Assembly: GCA_045538015.1 (NCBI GenBank)
Contig: JAZSQO010000067.1
Coordinates: 106,173-170,172, forward strand
Source: SIG598 sp045538015
GTDB taxonomy: Bacteria > Bacillota > Clostridia > Oscillospirales > Acutalibacteraceae
DNA: 64,000 nt
Reading direction: 5' to 3'
Shown: piece by piece, positions 25,977 through 33,876 of the stretch
How the letters are laid out: each line of letters starts with the position of its first letter
Position numbering within the stretch: the first letter of the stretch is position 1
Position numbers and translations under genes: made by a program
The notes under the pieces: generated by a model
What the model was told of the DNA's origin: nothing
Databases searched by the model: none
The model's input: the letters and a program-made list of their open reading frames with translations, nothing else

Positions 25977-26624
25977 ATGGGACAGAGTAATTTTAACAAA
26001 TCCGCCATCAAAGCCAAGGAAAACGGCGCCAACGAAAAGAGCAAGCTTGATACCCCTTATAAGGTAGTTCTCGGTGTTATTGCCGTTTGCCTCGTTGCTT
26101 TCATTATTTTCGCCATTCTCGTGAGCGCCCATGTCATCAACTGCACCAACACCAGCAACCTCATCGCTGAGGGCGTAAACGGCGAATGTGTCTACTACAC
26201 CTATAAGACCAACGCCGAAGGCACCGGTTACGAAGATGTCTACTATGTCATCGACGAAAACGGCGACCGCATCGACTGCTTCTTCTCTGAGACCCTCAAC
26301 GATGTCTGCTACATCGACGAGGAAGGCAAAGAGCAGCGCTACATGGTCGGTTACGGCCCGGTCGGCGACGGCGTCGACGGCAGCACCCTTTACATGGAAG
26401 CCAGCGTAAACGGTCTCTACGGTGCCGGCCTTATCAACTACTACTTCTTTGACGCTGCCGGTCAGCGCGTTGACTGCGAGCTTTCCGAAGACGGCACCCA
26501 GATCTTCTACACCAACGCCGCCGGCGAAAAGGTAGAATACATCTTCGCTGTCACTTCCGGCTCCGATGTTTCCGCCACCGATGTCAGCGCTTCCGATGTG
26601 AGCACTGCTGACGCTGCTGCTTAA
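25977..26624 (+). CDS. Membrane-anchored extracellular protein, unknown
   Basis: 215 aa. A basic N-terminus (MGQSNFNKSAIKAKENGANE) precedes one membrane helix (VVLGVIAVCLVAFIIFAIL), so the ~160-aa remainder is probably outside. That part consists of short related units rich in Tyr, Asp and Gly (for example YYVIDENGDRIDCFFSET, YYFFDAAGQRVDCELSED, FYTNAAGEKVEYIF), each pairing a D/A-x-x-G-x-x-V turn. The C-terminus is a low-complexity DVSATDVSASDVSTADAA tail. Strong promoter and SD suggest high expression. I do not recognise the family. Confidence 0.65.
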   Translation: MGQSNFNKSAIKAKENGANEKSKLDTPYKVVLGVIAVCLVAFIIFAILVSAHVINCTNTSNLIAEGVNGECVYYTYKTNAEGTGYEDVYYVIDENGDRIDCFFSETLNDVCYIDEEGKEQRYMVGYGPVGDGVDGSTLYMEASVNGLYGAGLINYYFFDAAGQRVDCELSEDGTQIFYTNAAGEKVEYIFAVTSGSDVSATDVSASDVSTADAAA

Positions 26625-26651
26625 TCGATCCTCAACTGACAGACAACAGAA

Positions 26652-26692
26652 CAGCCCGTACCGCGATAACAACGGTACGGGCTGATTTTTTA
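26652..26692 (+). terminator. Terminator after the 25977 gene
   Basis: 12-bp perfect arms CAGCCCGTACCG / CGGTACGGGCTG, 9-nt loop, then ATTTTTTAT. Confidence 0.9.
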
Positions 26693-26698
26693 TCATTT

Positions 26699-28225
26699 TT
26701 ATTGCCAGTATTTTCTGTCCAGTCCCCGGTACTGCACCGCCTGAGCAATATGGTTGGCGTCTATCACCTCTGCCCCATCCATATCGGCTATGGTTCTGGA
26801 TATCTTGAGGATTCGGTCATAGGCCCGGCCGGATAGCCCAAGACGCTCAAAGGTCAGCTGCAGAATCTTTTCCGCCGCGCCGGTCATCACGCACACCTCA
26901 TGGAGCATGGCCGGGGTCAGCCGGGCGTTGCAGGTTATGGGCGTGCCGGCATAGCGTTTGCTCTGTATGGCTCGAGCCGCGTTGACCCGCTGGCGGATGC
27001 TGGCCGAGCTTTCGGCCACAGCGCCCTCCTTGAGCTGGAGATATTCCACCGGAGGCACTTCTATATGTATGTCGAGGCGGTCGAGAAGCGGGCCGGATAT
27101 TCTGCCGAGATATTTCGGCACCGAACCTTTAGGGCAGGTGCATTCCCTTGTGGGATGACCGAAATATCCGCAGCGACAAGGATTCATCGCCGCGATAAGC
27201 TGAAACTGGCAGGGATAGGTCACCCGCCCGGAGGCTCTTGATATGGTGACCACACCGTCCTCAAGGGGCTGGCGCAGAGTCTCCATGGTCTGGGTGGAAA
27301 ACTCCGGCAGCTCATCGAGGAAAAGCACGCCGTTGTGCGCCAGAGAAACCTCGCCAGGCATGGGCAGATGTCCGCCTCCGGCGAGAGCCGCCGAGGAGGC
27401 GTTGTGATGGGGCGCCCGGAAGGGACGGTTGGTTATAAGGCGCACTCCCGGTCTGAGTGTTCCGGAAATGGAATGGATCTTGGTGGTCTGTATGGATTCC
27501 TCAAAGGTCATGTCGGGCAGAATGGAGGGAAAGCGCTTGGCAAGCATACTCTTTCCCGAGCCCGGCGGGCCGATGAGCAGAACATTGTGTCCTCCGGCGG
27601 CAGCCACCTCAAGGGCTCTCTTGGCCATTTCCTGACCGCACACCTCGGAAAAGTCCGGCACACCCGTCAGAGATTCGCTCTGGGGATAATCCTCCGCGCT
27701 GACGGGGACCAGCCTGCTCTCCCCTCTCAGATGAGCCACCAGCTGTGAAACATTCCGGAGAGGATAACAGTTTATGCCCTCCACAACGGAAACCTCTGCG
27801 CTGTTGTCGGCGGGTACAAAGAAGGCCTCAAGCCCCATATCCCGCGCCTTGATGGCCATGGGCAGCGCGCCGTTTATCCGGCGAACCGTACCGTCAAGGG
27901 AAAGCTCGCCCACAAAGCCATAGCTCTGCGGAACTGCCGGAATCTGGCCGGAGGCGGCAAGCAGCGCGACCAGCAGCGGAATGTCGTAGACCGCGCCCTC
28001 CTTGCGCACATCGGCCGGAGCAAGGTTTACTGTTATTCTCGCCGTAGGATAGTCAAAGCCGCAGGTGCGGATGGCTGCCCGCACCCGTTCCCGGGATTCC
28101 CGCACAGCGGCGTCGGGCAATCCGACCACGTCGAAGCAGGGCATTCCGTTGGAAAGGAAGGCCTCCACCTCAACAGGAAAGGCGTCCACGCCCACAAGAC
28201 CCATACTTATCAGCTTAGAGAACAT
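26699..28225 (-). CDS. YifB/ComM family Mg-chelatase-like AAA+ ATPase
   Basis: 508 aa. The N-terminal Lon-protease-like domain (GLVGVDAFPVEVEAFLSNGMPCF) precedes an Mg-chelatase-type AAA+ module with Walker A GPPGSGKSML, Walker B NGVLFLDELPEF and a zinc insertion (CRCGYFGHPTRECTCPKG), and a C-terminal chelatase helical domain (RAYDRILKISRTIADMDG). ComM, the best-studied relative, is a hexameric branch-migration helicase used in natural transformation. Last gene of a leftward operon after hisE (21-bp gap). A competence link is possible given comEA at 37720, but is not shown. Confidence 0.92.
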   Translation of the reverse strand: MFSKLISMGLVGVDAFPVEVEAFLSNGMPCFDVVGLPDAAVRESRERVRAAIRTCGFDYPTARITVNLAPADVRKEGAVYDIPLLVALLAASGQIPAVPQSYGFVGELSLDGTVRRINGALPMAIKARDMGLEAFFVPADNSAEVSVVEGINCYPLRNVSQLVAHLRGESRLVPVSAEDYPQSESLTGVPDFSEVCGQEMAKRALEVAAAGGHNVLLIGPPGSGKSMLAKRFPSILPDMTFEESIQTTKIHSISGTLRPGVRLITNRPFRAPHHNASSAALAGGGHLPMPGEVSLAHNGVLFLDELPEFSTQTMETLRQPLEDGVVTISRASGRVTYPCQFQLIAAMNPCRCGYFGHPTRECTCPKGSVPKYLGRISGPLLDRLDIHIEVPPVEYLQLKEGAVAESSASIRQRVNAARAIQSKRYAGTPITCNARLTPAMLHEVCVMTGAAEKILQLTFERLGLSGRAYDRILKISRTIADMDGAEVIDANHIAQAVQYRGLDRKYWQ

Positions 28226-28246
28226 GACCTCTCTCCCCTGCTTTTA

Positions 28247-28573
28247 TCAGGTGTTTTTGTCGGTCTGCTTGAATACCTTGAGGTTGCCGGTCTTCTCGCT
28301 GCGCTTGTCCAGCTCGGCGAGAACGGCCTCCAGAGGCAGGTCGCACTTGACCATCATTACCATCAGATGATAGATGAGGTCACCGATCTCGCCGGTGAGG
28401 GCTTCCTTGTCGCCGTTCTTGGCGGCGATGATGGTTTCGGCGGATTCCTCACCCACCTTCTTGAGTATCTTATCGAGGCCGGTGTCCAGCAGGTAGCAGG
28501 TGTAGGAGCCTTCCTGAGGGTTATCCCGGCGGTTGATTACGGTCTGATACAGTGACTTGAGTACTTCGTCCAT
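28247..28573 (-). CDS. hisE: Phosphoribosyl-ATP diphosphatase
   Basis: 108 aa. HisE hydrolyses phosphoribosyl-ATP to phosphoribosyl-AMP, the second step of histidine synthesis. It is an all-alpha MazG-like enzyme; the metal-binding helices are seen in KKVGEESAETIIAAKNGD and EIGDLIYHLMVMM. Start follows CGGAGGAATAAAC. It is displaced from the main his operon by about 7 kb and sits between a lipid kinase and yifB, 6 bp behind the former. Because HisI is fused to HisA here, HisE is free-standing rather than part of the common HisIE fusion. Confidence 0.95.
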   Translation of the reverse strand: MDEVLKSLYQTVINRRDNPQEGSYTCYLLDTGLDKILKKVGEESAETIIAAKNGDKEALTGEIGDLIYHLMVMMVKCDLPLEAVLAELDKRSEKTGNLKVFKQTDKNT

Positions 28574-28579
28574 GATTGT

Positions 28580-29527
28580 TTATTCCTCCGAAACTGATTT
28601 TCCTTCGATATACTCCGCAGGCACCACAAAACGGAAGGCCCGGGGAATTATCTCAAATGTTATATCATTGATGGTCCTGCACTCGCCGTCGATATTGACG
28701 ACGGAGGGCTTGACCGACTGGATACGGATCTTCTTTCCGCGGATGTGGGTGAGAATCTTTTTGAATCTTCTCTGCTTGTAGTAGGCGCCGGACTTGTAGG
28801 CGCTGATAACGGTCAGAGCCTTGAGCTTGGAAATCTTCTTGATGAAGATGAAGTCAAGCAGTCCGTCGCTGGGATCGGCAGTGGGTGCGCTGTGCCAGCC
28901 GCCGCCATACCACTGGCCATTGGCGGCCAGTGAGAAGAGATATTTTCCCTCAAAGACCTGCTCGTCGTCAATGGTGATCTTCAGGGAATTATAAATTCTG
29001 CCCATGAGCGCGCTGACAACGGCGCGGTTGTAGGCCTGAGGGCCGGACATCTTCTTGTTTTTGCTCTTCAGCTTGTTTGCCTTGTCGCACACGATGGCGT
29101 CAAGGCCGAGGGAGCAGATGTTCAGAGCGTTCATGTGCTCCGAAGCAATGGCGTCAATCTCCACAGTGGGAGCGGTTATGTATTCATCAAGATCAAGGAA
29201 CTGCGCGGCGGTGCCGAAGGTCTTGTTGAAGTCGTTGCCCGAGCCGCAGGGAATGCAGCCCAGCTCACAGTTGGGCTTGCCGATGAGGCCGTTGGCCGTT
29301 TCGCACAGAGTGCCGTCGCCACCCACAGAAAAGACTCTCACGGGATTTTCCGCCGTGGCCCCCTCGGCGGCCTTTGCCGCAAGCTTGGTGGCGTGGCCGG
29401 GGTGTTCCGTTTCAAGGATCTCATAGTCAAGACCCTTGCTCTCACATACCGAGCGGAGCTTTCCCTCAAGGGCAAGCATGGGATTCTGCTTGCCGGCGGC
29501 AGGATTTACGATGAACACATACTTCAT
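28580..29527 (-). CDS. Diacylglycerol/lipid kinase family protein
   Basis: 315 aa. DagK/YegS-type kinases phosphorylate diacylglycerol or related lipids with ATP at the membrane. The catalytic domain starts KYVFIVNPAAGKQN and carries VFSVGGDGTLCETANGLI (the GGDGT nucleotide loop) and IPCGSGNDFNKTFG; the C-terminal beta domain includes SDGLLDFIFIKKISK. The start follows GGGAGAAG. It lies in the leftward operon downstream of the THUMP methyltransferase (18 bp). The precise lipid substrate cannot be read from sequence. Confidence 0.92.
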   Translation of the reverse strand: MKYVFIVNPAAGKQNPMLALEGKLRSVCESKGLDYEILETEHPGHATKLAAKAAEGATAENPVRVFSVGGDGTLCETANGLIGKPNCELGCIPCGSGNDFNKTFGTAAQFLDLDEYITAPTVEIDAIASEHMNALNICSLGLDAIVCDKANKLKSKNKKMSGPQAYNRAVVSALMGRIYNSLKITIDDEQVFEGKYLFSLAANGQWYGGGWHSAPTADPSDGLLDFIFIKKISKLKALTVISAYKSGAYYKQRRFKKILTHIRGKKIRIQSVKPSVVNIDGECRTINDITFEIIPRAFRFVVPAEYIEGKSVSEE

Positions 29528-29545
29528 GTTCGCTTCTCCCTTTTC

Positions 29546-30664
29546 TTACTTAAAATACATATACAGCTGACACTTTATCATGCCGTTATACAGCTTTCTG
29601 CGCTTGTCCGCCTTGCGTCCAAAGGCTCGCTCAAACTCCTCGTCGGGTGTGATGATCGAATAGCTGAAGCCCTGACGGCGCTTGAAGCGCGTACCCATCA
29701 GGCGGTAAATGTCCTGGGCCTCCTTTACCGAGAGCAGACGCTCGCCGTAGGGAGGGTTGCAGATGACGATTCCGCTCTCGCCATGGGGAGCAAAGTCCTT
29801 TACATCACGGCATTCAAAGCTGAGACGGTCGGCCACACCGGCCTTACCGGCGTTTTCCTTTGCCACGGCCACCGACTCGGGATTGATGTCCGAGCCGAAG
29901 CCCTCAAAGGCGGCGTCCGTTCTGACCATCCCGGCGGCTCTTTCTCTCTCCGCACGCCAGACCCCGGAGTCAATACAGCCCCAGCTCTCGCAGGTGAAGC
30001 GGCGCTTGCTTCCGGGAGCTATGTTGAGAGCCTTGAGAGCCGATTCGATAAGGATGGTGCCCGAGCCGCACATTGGGTCAAAGACCCGGCTGTGAGGCTT
30101 GACAATGGCAAGGTCGGCCATGGCGGCGGCCAGAGTCTCCTTGATGGGAGCAGCCACGCCGTGGGCGCGGTAGCCTCGCTTGTGCAGACCGTCGCCGGTG
30201 GTATCCAGCATCAGGCAGGCCACGTCCTTGTGGATGTGAAACTGTATCTGATGGACGGGGCCGGTCTCGTCGAACCATGGTATATGGTAGACGGTCTTTA
30301 GCCGTTCCACCACCGCTTTCTTGATGATGGACTGGCAGTCGGACACGCTGAACAGCTTGGAGCTGACCGAGCTTCCCTTGACGGGAAAGGCGTCGCTTTT
30401 CCCTATCCAGCGCTCCCAGGGCAGGGCTTTGCAGCCCTCAAAGAGTTCGTCGAAGGTGAGAGCCTTGAATTTGCCCACAACAATGAGGATTCGCTCGGAA
30501 TACCTCGACCAGAGGTTGGCGCGGGCAAGTATATTTTCGTCGCCCGAGAAGAATACACGGCCGTTATCCGGCGAGACCTCCTGAGCGGCCATACGCCGCA
30601 GCTCACCGCCCACGAGACCCTCAAGTCCCATCAGGCAGGGCGCGACCAGTTCGATCTTGTTCAT
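29546..30664 (-). CDS. THUMP-domain class I RNA methyltransferase (RlmK/L type)
   Basis: 372 aa. The N-terminal ferredoxin-like and THUMP regions bind RNA (ELVAPCLMGLEGLVGGELRR; FSVSDCQSIIKKAVVERLK), and the C-terminal Rossmann domain methylates a base using S-adenosylmethionine. The SAM loop is DPMCGSGTILIESALK, the acidic residue is in GFGSDINPESV, and the catalytic motif is NPPYGERL, typical of N2-guanine enzymes such as RlmL. The rRNA target (probably 23S) is inferred from the family. Its ATG shares one base with the prfB stop (TAATG), so the two are translationally coupled. Confidence 0.92.
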   Translation of the reverse strand: MNKIELVAPCLMGLEGLVGGELRRMAAQEVSPDNGRVFFSGDENILARANLWSRYSERILIVVGKFKALTFDELFEGCKALPWERWIGKSDAFPVKGSSVSSKLFSVSDCQSIIKKAVVERLKTVYHIPWFDETGPVHQIQFHIHKDVACLMLDTTGDGLHKRGYRAHGVAAPIKETLAAAMADLAIVKPHSRVFDPMCGSGTILIESALKALNIAPGSKRRFTCESWGCIDSGVWRAERERAAGMVRTDAAFEGFGSDINPESVAVAKENAGKAGVADRLSFECRDVKDFAPHGESGIVICNPPYGERLLSVKEAQDIYRLMGTRFKRRQGFSYSIITPDEEFERAFGRKADKRRKLYNGMIKCQLYMYFK

Positions 30665-31788
30665 TATTCAAAATTCCCCAGATTTCCAAGGCTCTGAGCC
30701 TTGAGATAGGCGTTGATGAAGCCGTCGATCTCGCCGTCCATCACAGCGCCGATGTTGCCCACCTCAAAGCCGGTGCGGTGATCCTTGGCCATGGTGTAGG
30801 GCATGAAAACATAGGAGCGGATCTGGCTGCCCCACGCGATCTCCTTCTGAACGCCCTTGATGTCCTCAATGCGTTCGAGGTTCTCGCGTTCCTTGATCTC
30901 CACCAGCTTGGACATGAGCATCTTCATGGCCACGGCGCGGTTCTGGATCTGGCTGCGCTCGTTCTGGCAGGCGGTGACGATACCGGTGGGAATATGGGTG
31001 ATTCTGACGGCCGAGTCGGTGGTGTTGACGTGCTGTCCGCCGGCACCGCTGGAGCGGTAGGTATCCACCTTGATGTCCTCGGGACGGATCTCCACCTCTA
31101 CATCGTCGTCGATCTCGGGCATGACCTCGAGGGAGGCAAAGGAGGTGTGGCGGCGTCCGGAGGAGTCAAAGGGAGAGACGCGCACCAGACGGTGAACGCC
31201 GTTTTCGCACTTGAGGAAGCCGTAGGCATTGGGGCCTTCGATGAGGATGGAGGCGCTCTTGATGCCGGCCTCGTCGCCATCAAGGTAATCGAGAGTGGTG
31301 TGCTTGAAGCCGTGGCGCTCGGCCCAGCGGTTGTACATTCTCAGCAGCATTTCCGCCCAGTCCTGAGCCTCGGTGCCGCCGGCACCGGCGTGGAAGGTGA
31401 GAATGGCGTTCTTGCCGTCGTATTCGCCGCTGAGCAGAGTCTGCAGCTTCTGGGACTCGAGATCCTCCTGCACGGCGGACACGGCTGCCTTGGCCTCGTC
31501 CAGCAGAGAAAGATCCTCCGCCTCGTTGCCCAGCTCGATAAGAACAGCGGCGTCCTCAAATGCGGAGCACAGCTTTTCGTAGGCACCCACACGGTTCTTG
31601 AGGGCGCTGGTCTGCTTGAGGATGGTCTGGGAGCGCTCCATGTCGTTCCAGAAATTGGGGTCAGCGGCCAGCTCCTCAAGGCGGGCAATCTCCGCCTTGG
31701 ACTTGTCAATGCCGAGAGCCTCGCCCAACTCCTTCAGTTCGGGACGCAGACCGTTGAGCTTCTGCATAAGTTCTTCATATTGAAGCAT
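30664..31788 (-). CDS. prfB: Peptide chain release factor 2
   Basis: 374 aa. RF2 recognises UGA and UAA stop codons and triggers peptide release. The GGQ motif lies in SSGAGGQHVNTTDSAVRITH and the stop-codon-reading region contains VSPFDSSGRRHTSFAS, with SPF as in RF2. The gene reads through in one frame from MLQYEELMQKLNGLRPELKE, so the programmed +1 frameshift used by most prfB genes near codon 26 is absent. It heads a five-gene leftward operon with its own promoter at 31824-31853. Confidence 0.97.
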   Translation of the reverse strand: MLQYEELMQKLNGLRPELKELGEALGIDKSKAEIARLEELAADPNFWNDMERSQTILKQTSALKNRVGAYEKLCSAFEDAAVLIELGNEAEDLSLLDEAKAAVSAVQEDLESQKLQTLLSGEYDGKNAILTFHAGAGGTEAQDWAEMLLRMYNRWAERHGFKHTTLDYLDGDEAGIKSASILIEGPNAYGFLKCENGVHRLVRVSPFDSSGRRHTSFASLEVMPEIDDDVEVEIRPEDIKVDTYRSSGAGGQHVNTTDSAVRITHIPTGIVTACQNERSQIQNRAVAMKMLMSKLVEIKERENLERIEDIKGVQKEIAWGSQIRSYVFMPYTMAKDHRTGFEVGNIGAVMDGEIDGFINAYLKAQSLGNLGNFE

Positions 31789-31823
31789 TTTATCATTCTG
31801 CCTTTCGCATTATTTTTCAGTTT

Positions 31824-31853
31824 AGTATAACATAGTATGCGGCGGTATGTAAA
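31824..31853 (-). promoter_or_regulatory. Promoter of the prfB operon
   Basis: Minus strand TTTACA, 18-bp spacer, TATACT, 36 bp upstream of the prfB start. Confidence 0.6.
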
Positions 31854-31895
31854 GAAAAATATGGATATCCTCCGCCATTAAAATAAGTTTCTCCC

Positions 31896-31924
31896 TTGAC
31901 AACGGCAGCGGGCGGCAATAACAT
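31896..31924 (+). promoter_or_regulatory. Promoter of the LRR gene
   Basis: TTGACA, 17-bp spacer, TAACAT, 46 bp before the start codon. Confidence 0.55.
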
Positions 31925-31969
31925 ATAAATCAGCGTATTATTTTATTTGGGCAAGGTGGCTGTTTATCA

Positions 31970-33010
31970 ATGAATTTTCTCATAAGAGACGGCGTGCTGC
32001 TGGGCTGCTCTCCCGCTCCGGAGGAAAGAAGCGTGGAAATTCCCGCCGGTGTAAGCCGAATAGGAAAAAGCGCTCTTTTCGGCTGCTCGGCCATTGAGTC
32101 GGTGACCATTCCGGCCGGGGTAAACGCCATAGACAAGCAGGCTTTCCACGGCTGCTCAGCACTGAAGAGAATAGACCTTCCCGAGGGGCTTGCCAGCATA
32201 GGTCCATATGCCTTTGCCGGCTGCGTATCTCTTGAAAGCGTCGTTCTTCCGGCAAACCTGAGGGTGATTTCCGGGTACGCCTTTGCGGGCTGTGTATCCC
32301 TCGGAAGAATCGTTCTTCCCGCAGGTCTGAAGGTGGTCGCCGAGCACGCCTTCGACGGCTGCTCCGGTCTGCGTGAGGCCCGAACCGCCGATCAGCTGGG
32401 TTATATCGGAGAAAAGGCGTTTTCCGGCTGTAATCTTCTTGAGCCTATGGAGCTTCCCCGTAGCTTGTTCTACATCGGAGAGGACGCCTTTGAGCATTCG
32501 GAGTGGTTCCGGGAGCTTTGGAACACCGAAGGCCCGGTCATCATCGGCTGCGCGTATTATCGCTGTCCCGGTGACGCACAGTCGGTTACCGTGCCCGAAT
32601 ATGTAAAAGTCATCGGCCGGAGGGCCTTTGCCGGCTGTGTCCGGCTCCGTGAGGTGCTTCTTCCCGAGGGACTGAGAACAATCGGTCCCGGTGCCTTTGA
32701 AGGCTGCACCGGGCTCGTCAGCGCTCCGCTGCCCGACGGCCTTGAGTATATCGGAGAGCGTGCCTTCGCCGGCTGCGAGGCGCTGGAGGAGCTGTCCCTT
32801 TCCGGCTCTGTCGGCCATCTGGGTGAGGAGGCCTTTGCCGGCTGTCGGTCTCTCAGACGGCTCAGCATAGCCTCTCCCTTGCTGGCTCCTCACCAGTTCA
32901 GTCTGGGCGAAATATTCGACGGCTGTCCTGTAAAGGACAAGCTGCTGGACACCAAGCTGTACATCTACCCCGCCTGCTCCGAGGACGGCCGCTATCAGGT
33001 AGAGGCGTAA
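31970..33010 (+). CDS. BspA-type leucine-rich-repeat protein
   Basis: 346 aa made of about a dozen LRR_5 units of ~23 residues, such as IPAGVSRIGKSALFGCSAIE, LPEGLASIGPYAFAGCVSLE and LPEGLRTIGPGAFEGCTGLV. There is no signal peptide, anchor or dockerin, so in contrast to most BspA-like proteins it may be cytosolic. The repeats form a curved beta solenoid for protein binding. Start has AAGGTGG upstream. It stands alone with its own promoter. The ligand is unknown. Confidence 0.88.
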   Translation: MNFLIRDGVLLGCSPAPEERSVEIPAGVSRIGKSALFGCSAIESVTIPAGVNAIDKQAFHGCSALKRIDLPEGLASIGPYAFAGCVSLESVVLPANLRVISGYAFAGCVSLGRIVLPAGLKVVAEHAFDGCSGLREARTADQLGYIGEKAFSGCNLLEPMELPRSLFYIGEDAFEHSEWFRELWNTEGPVIIGCAYYRCPGDAQSVTVPEYVKVIGRRAFAGCVRLREVLLPEGLRTIGPGAFEGCTGLVSAPLPDGLEYIGERAFAGCEALEELSLSGSVGHLGEEAFAGCRSLRRLSIASPLLAPHQFSLGEIFDGCPVKDKLLDTKLYIYPACSEDGRYQVEA

Positions 33011-33041
33011 TCCTCTTTTTTCAAAAAATACACACAAGGTA

Positions 33042-33070
33042 TTGATACATTCGGGCTAATATGTTAATAT
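33042..33070 (+). promoter_or_regulatory. Promoter of the 33118 gene
   Basis: TTGATA, 17-bp spacer, TAATAT; AAAGGAAG ribosome site follows. Confidence 0.6.
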
Positions 33071-33117
33071 ATAGTTGTATGTTCAAAAACTAATCATGCA
33101 AAAGGAAGCGTTAAATT

Positions 33118-33831
33118 ATGGATATCAACAAGCACATTCCTAACGAAGGCAAAAAGCTGGTCATCGAGACCGAGACCGGCACATATGAGCGCTACCCCAT
33201 AAAGACCAAGATTGTCATGGAGGATGATGACCTTGTGGAGATCCTCAACGAGTGCGTTGCTCCCTATCTGCAGGAGGACGACATGATCTTCATGAGCGAA
33301 AAGATCGTCGCCATTACTCAGGGCCGCGCCTTCCCCGTCAGCGAGATCAAGCCCTCCAAGCTGGCTCATTTCCTTGTCAAGTTCGTCTATAAGTCCCCCT
33401 ACGGCATCGGCCTTGGCAGTCCCTGGACCATGGAACTGGCCATCCGTGAGGTCGGTAAGGTCAAGATCGTCTTCTGCGCCATCATCGCCGGTATCTGCAA
33501 GCTCTTCGGCATCCGCGGCGTGTTCTACAATATGCTTGGCGAGCGCGTGCGCGCCATCGACGGTCCCTGCGACTACACCCTTCCTCCCTACAACACCTAC
33601 GCCAAGATGGCTCCCGCCAAGCCCAATGAGGTTGCAAAGCAGCTGACCAAGGCCATGAACGGCCACAAGGTCATCATCATCGACGCCAACGACATCGGCG
33701 TAAACATCCTTGGCAAGCCCGACAAGAAGATGGACGAAGATGCTCTGGCCGCCATATTCAAGGATAATCCCCTCGGTCAGGAATCCCAGCAGACTCCCAT
33801 TGCCATCGTCAGAAAGATCGCTGACAAGTAA
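33118..33831 (+). CDS. CofE/F420-0:gamma-glutamyl ligase-like protein
   Basis: 237 aa. CofE adds gamma-linked glutamates to coenzyme F420 in archaea and actinobacteria. This protein keeps the fold's N-terminal DDLVEILNECVAPYLQEDDM, the SEKIVAITQGRAFP segment (S-EK-V substrate/metal region) and the late GHKVIIIDANDIGVNILG. Homologues annotated as F420 ligase are frequent in Clostridia, which are not known to make F420, so the real acceptor is probably another molecule carrying or accepting glutamate. No F420 biosynthesis gene is nearby. It is followed after 45 bp by the large surface protein. Confidence 0.8.
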   Translation: MDINKHIPNEGKKLVIETETGTYERYPIKTKIVMEDDDLVEILNECVAPYLQEDDMIFMSEKIVAITQGRAFPVSEIKPSKLAHFLVKFVYKSPYGIGLGSPWTMELAIREVGKVKIVFCAIIAGICKLFGIRGVFYNMLGERVRAIDGPCDYTLPPYNTYAKMAPAKPNEVAKQLTKAMNGHKVIIIDANDIGVNILGKPDKKMDEDALAAIFKDNPLGQESQQTPIAIVRKIADK

Positions 33832-33876
33832 ATCGCACATCCAACGACAATTTAATGCAGCCGAAAGGAGCAGCTT

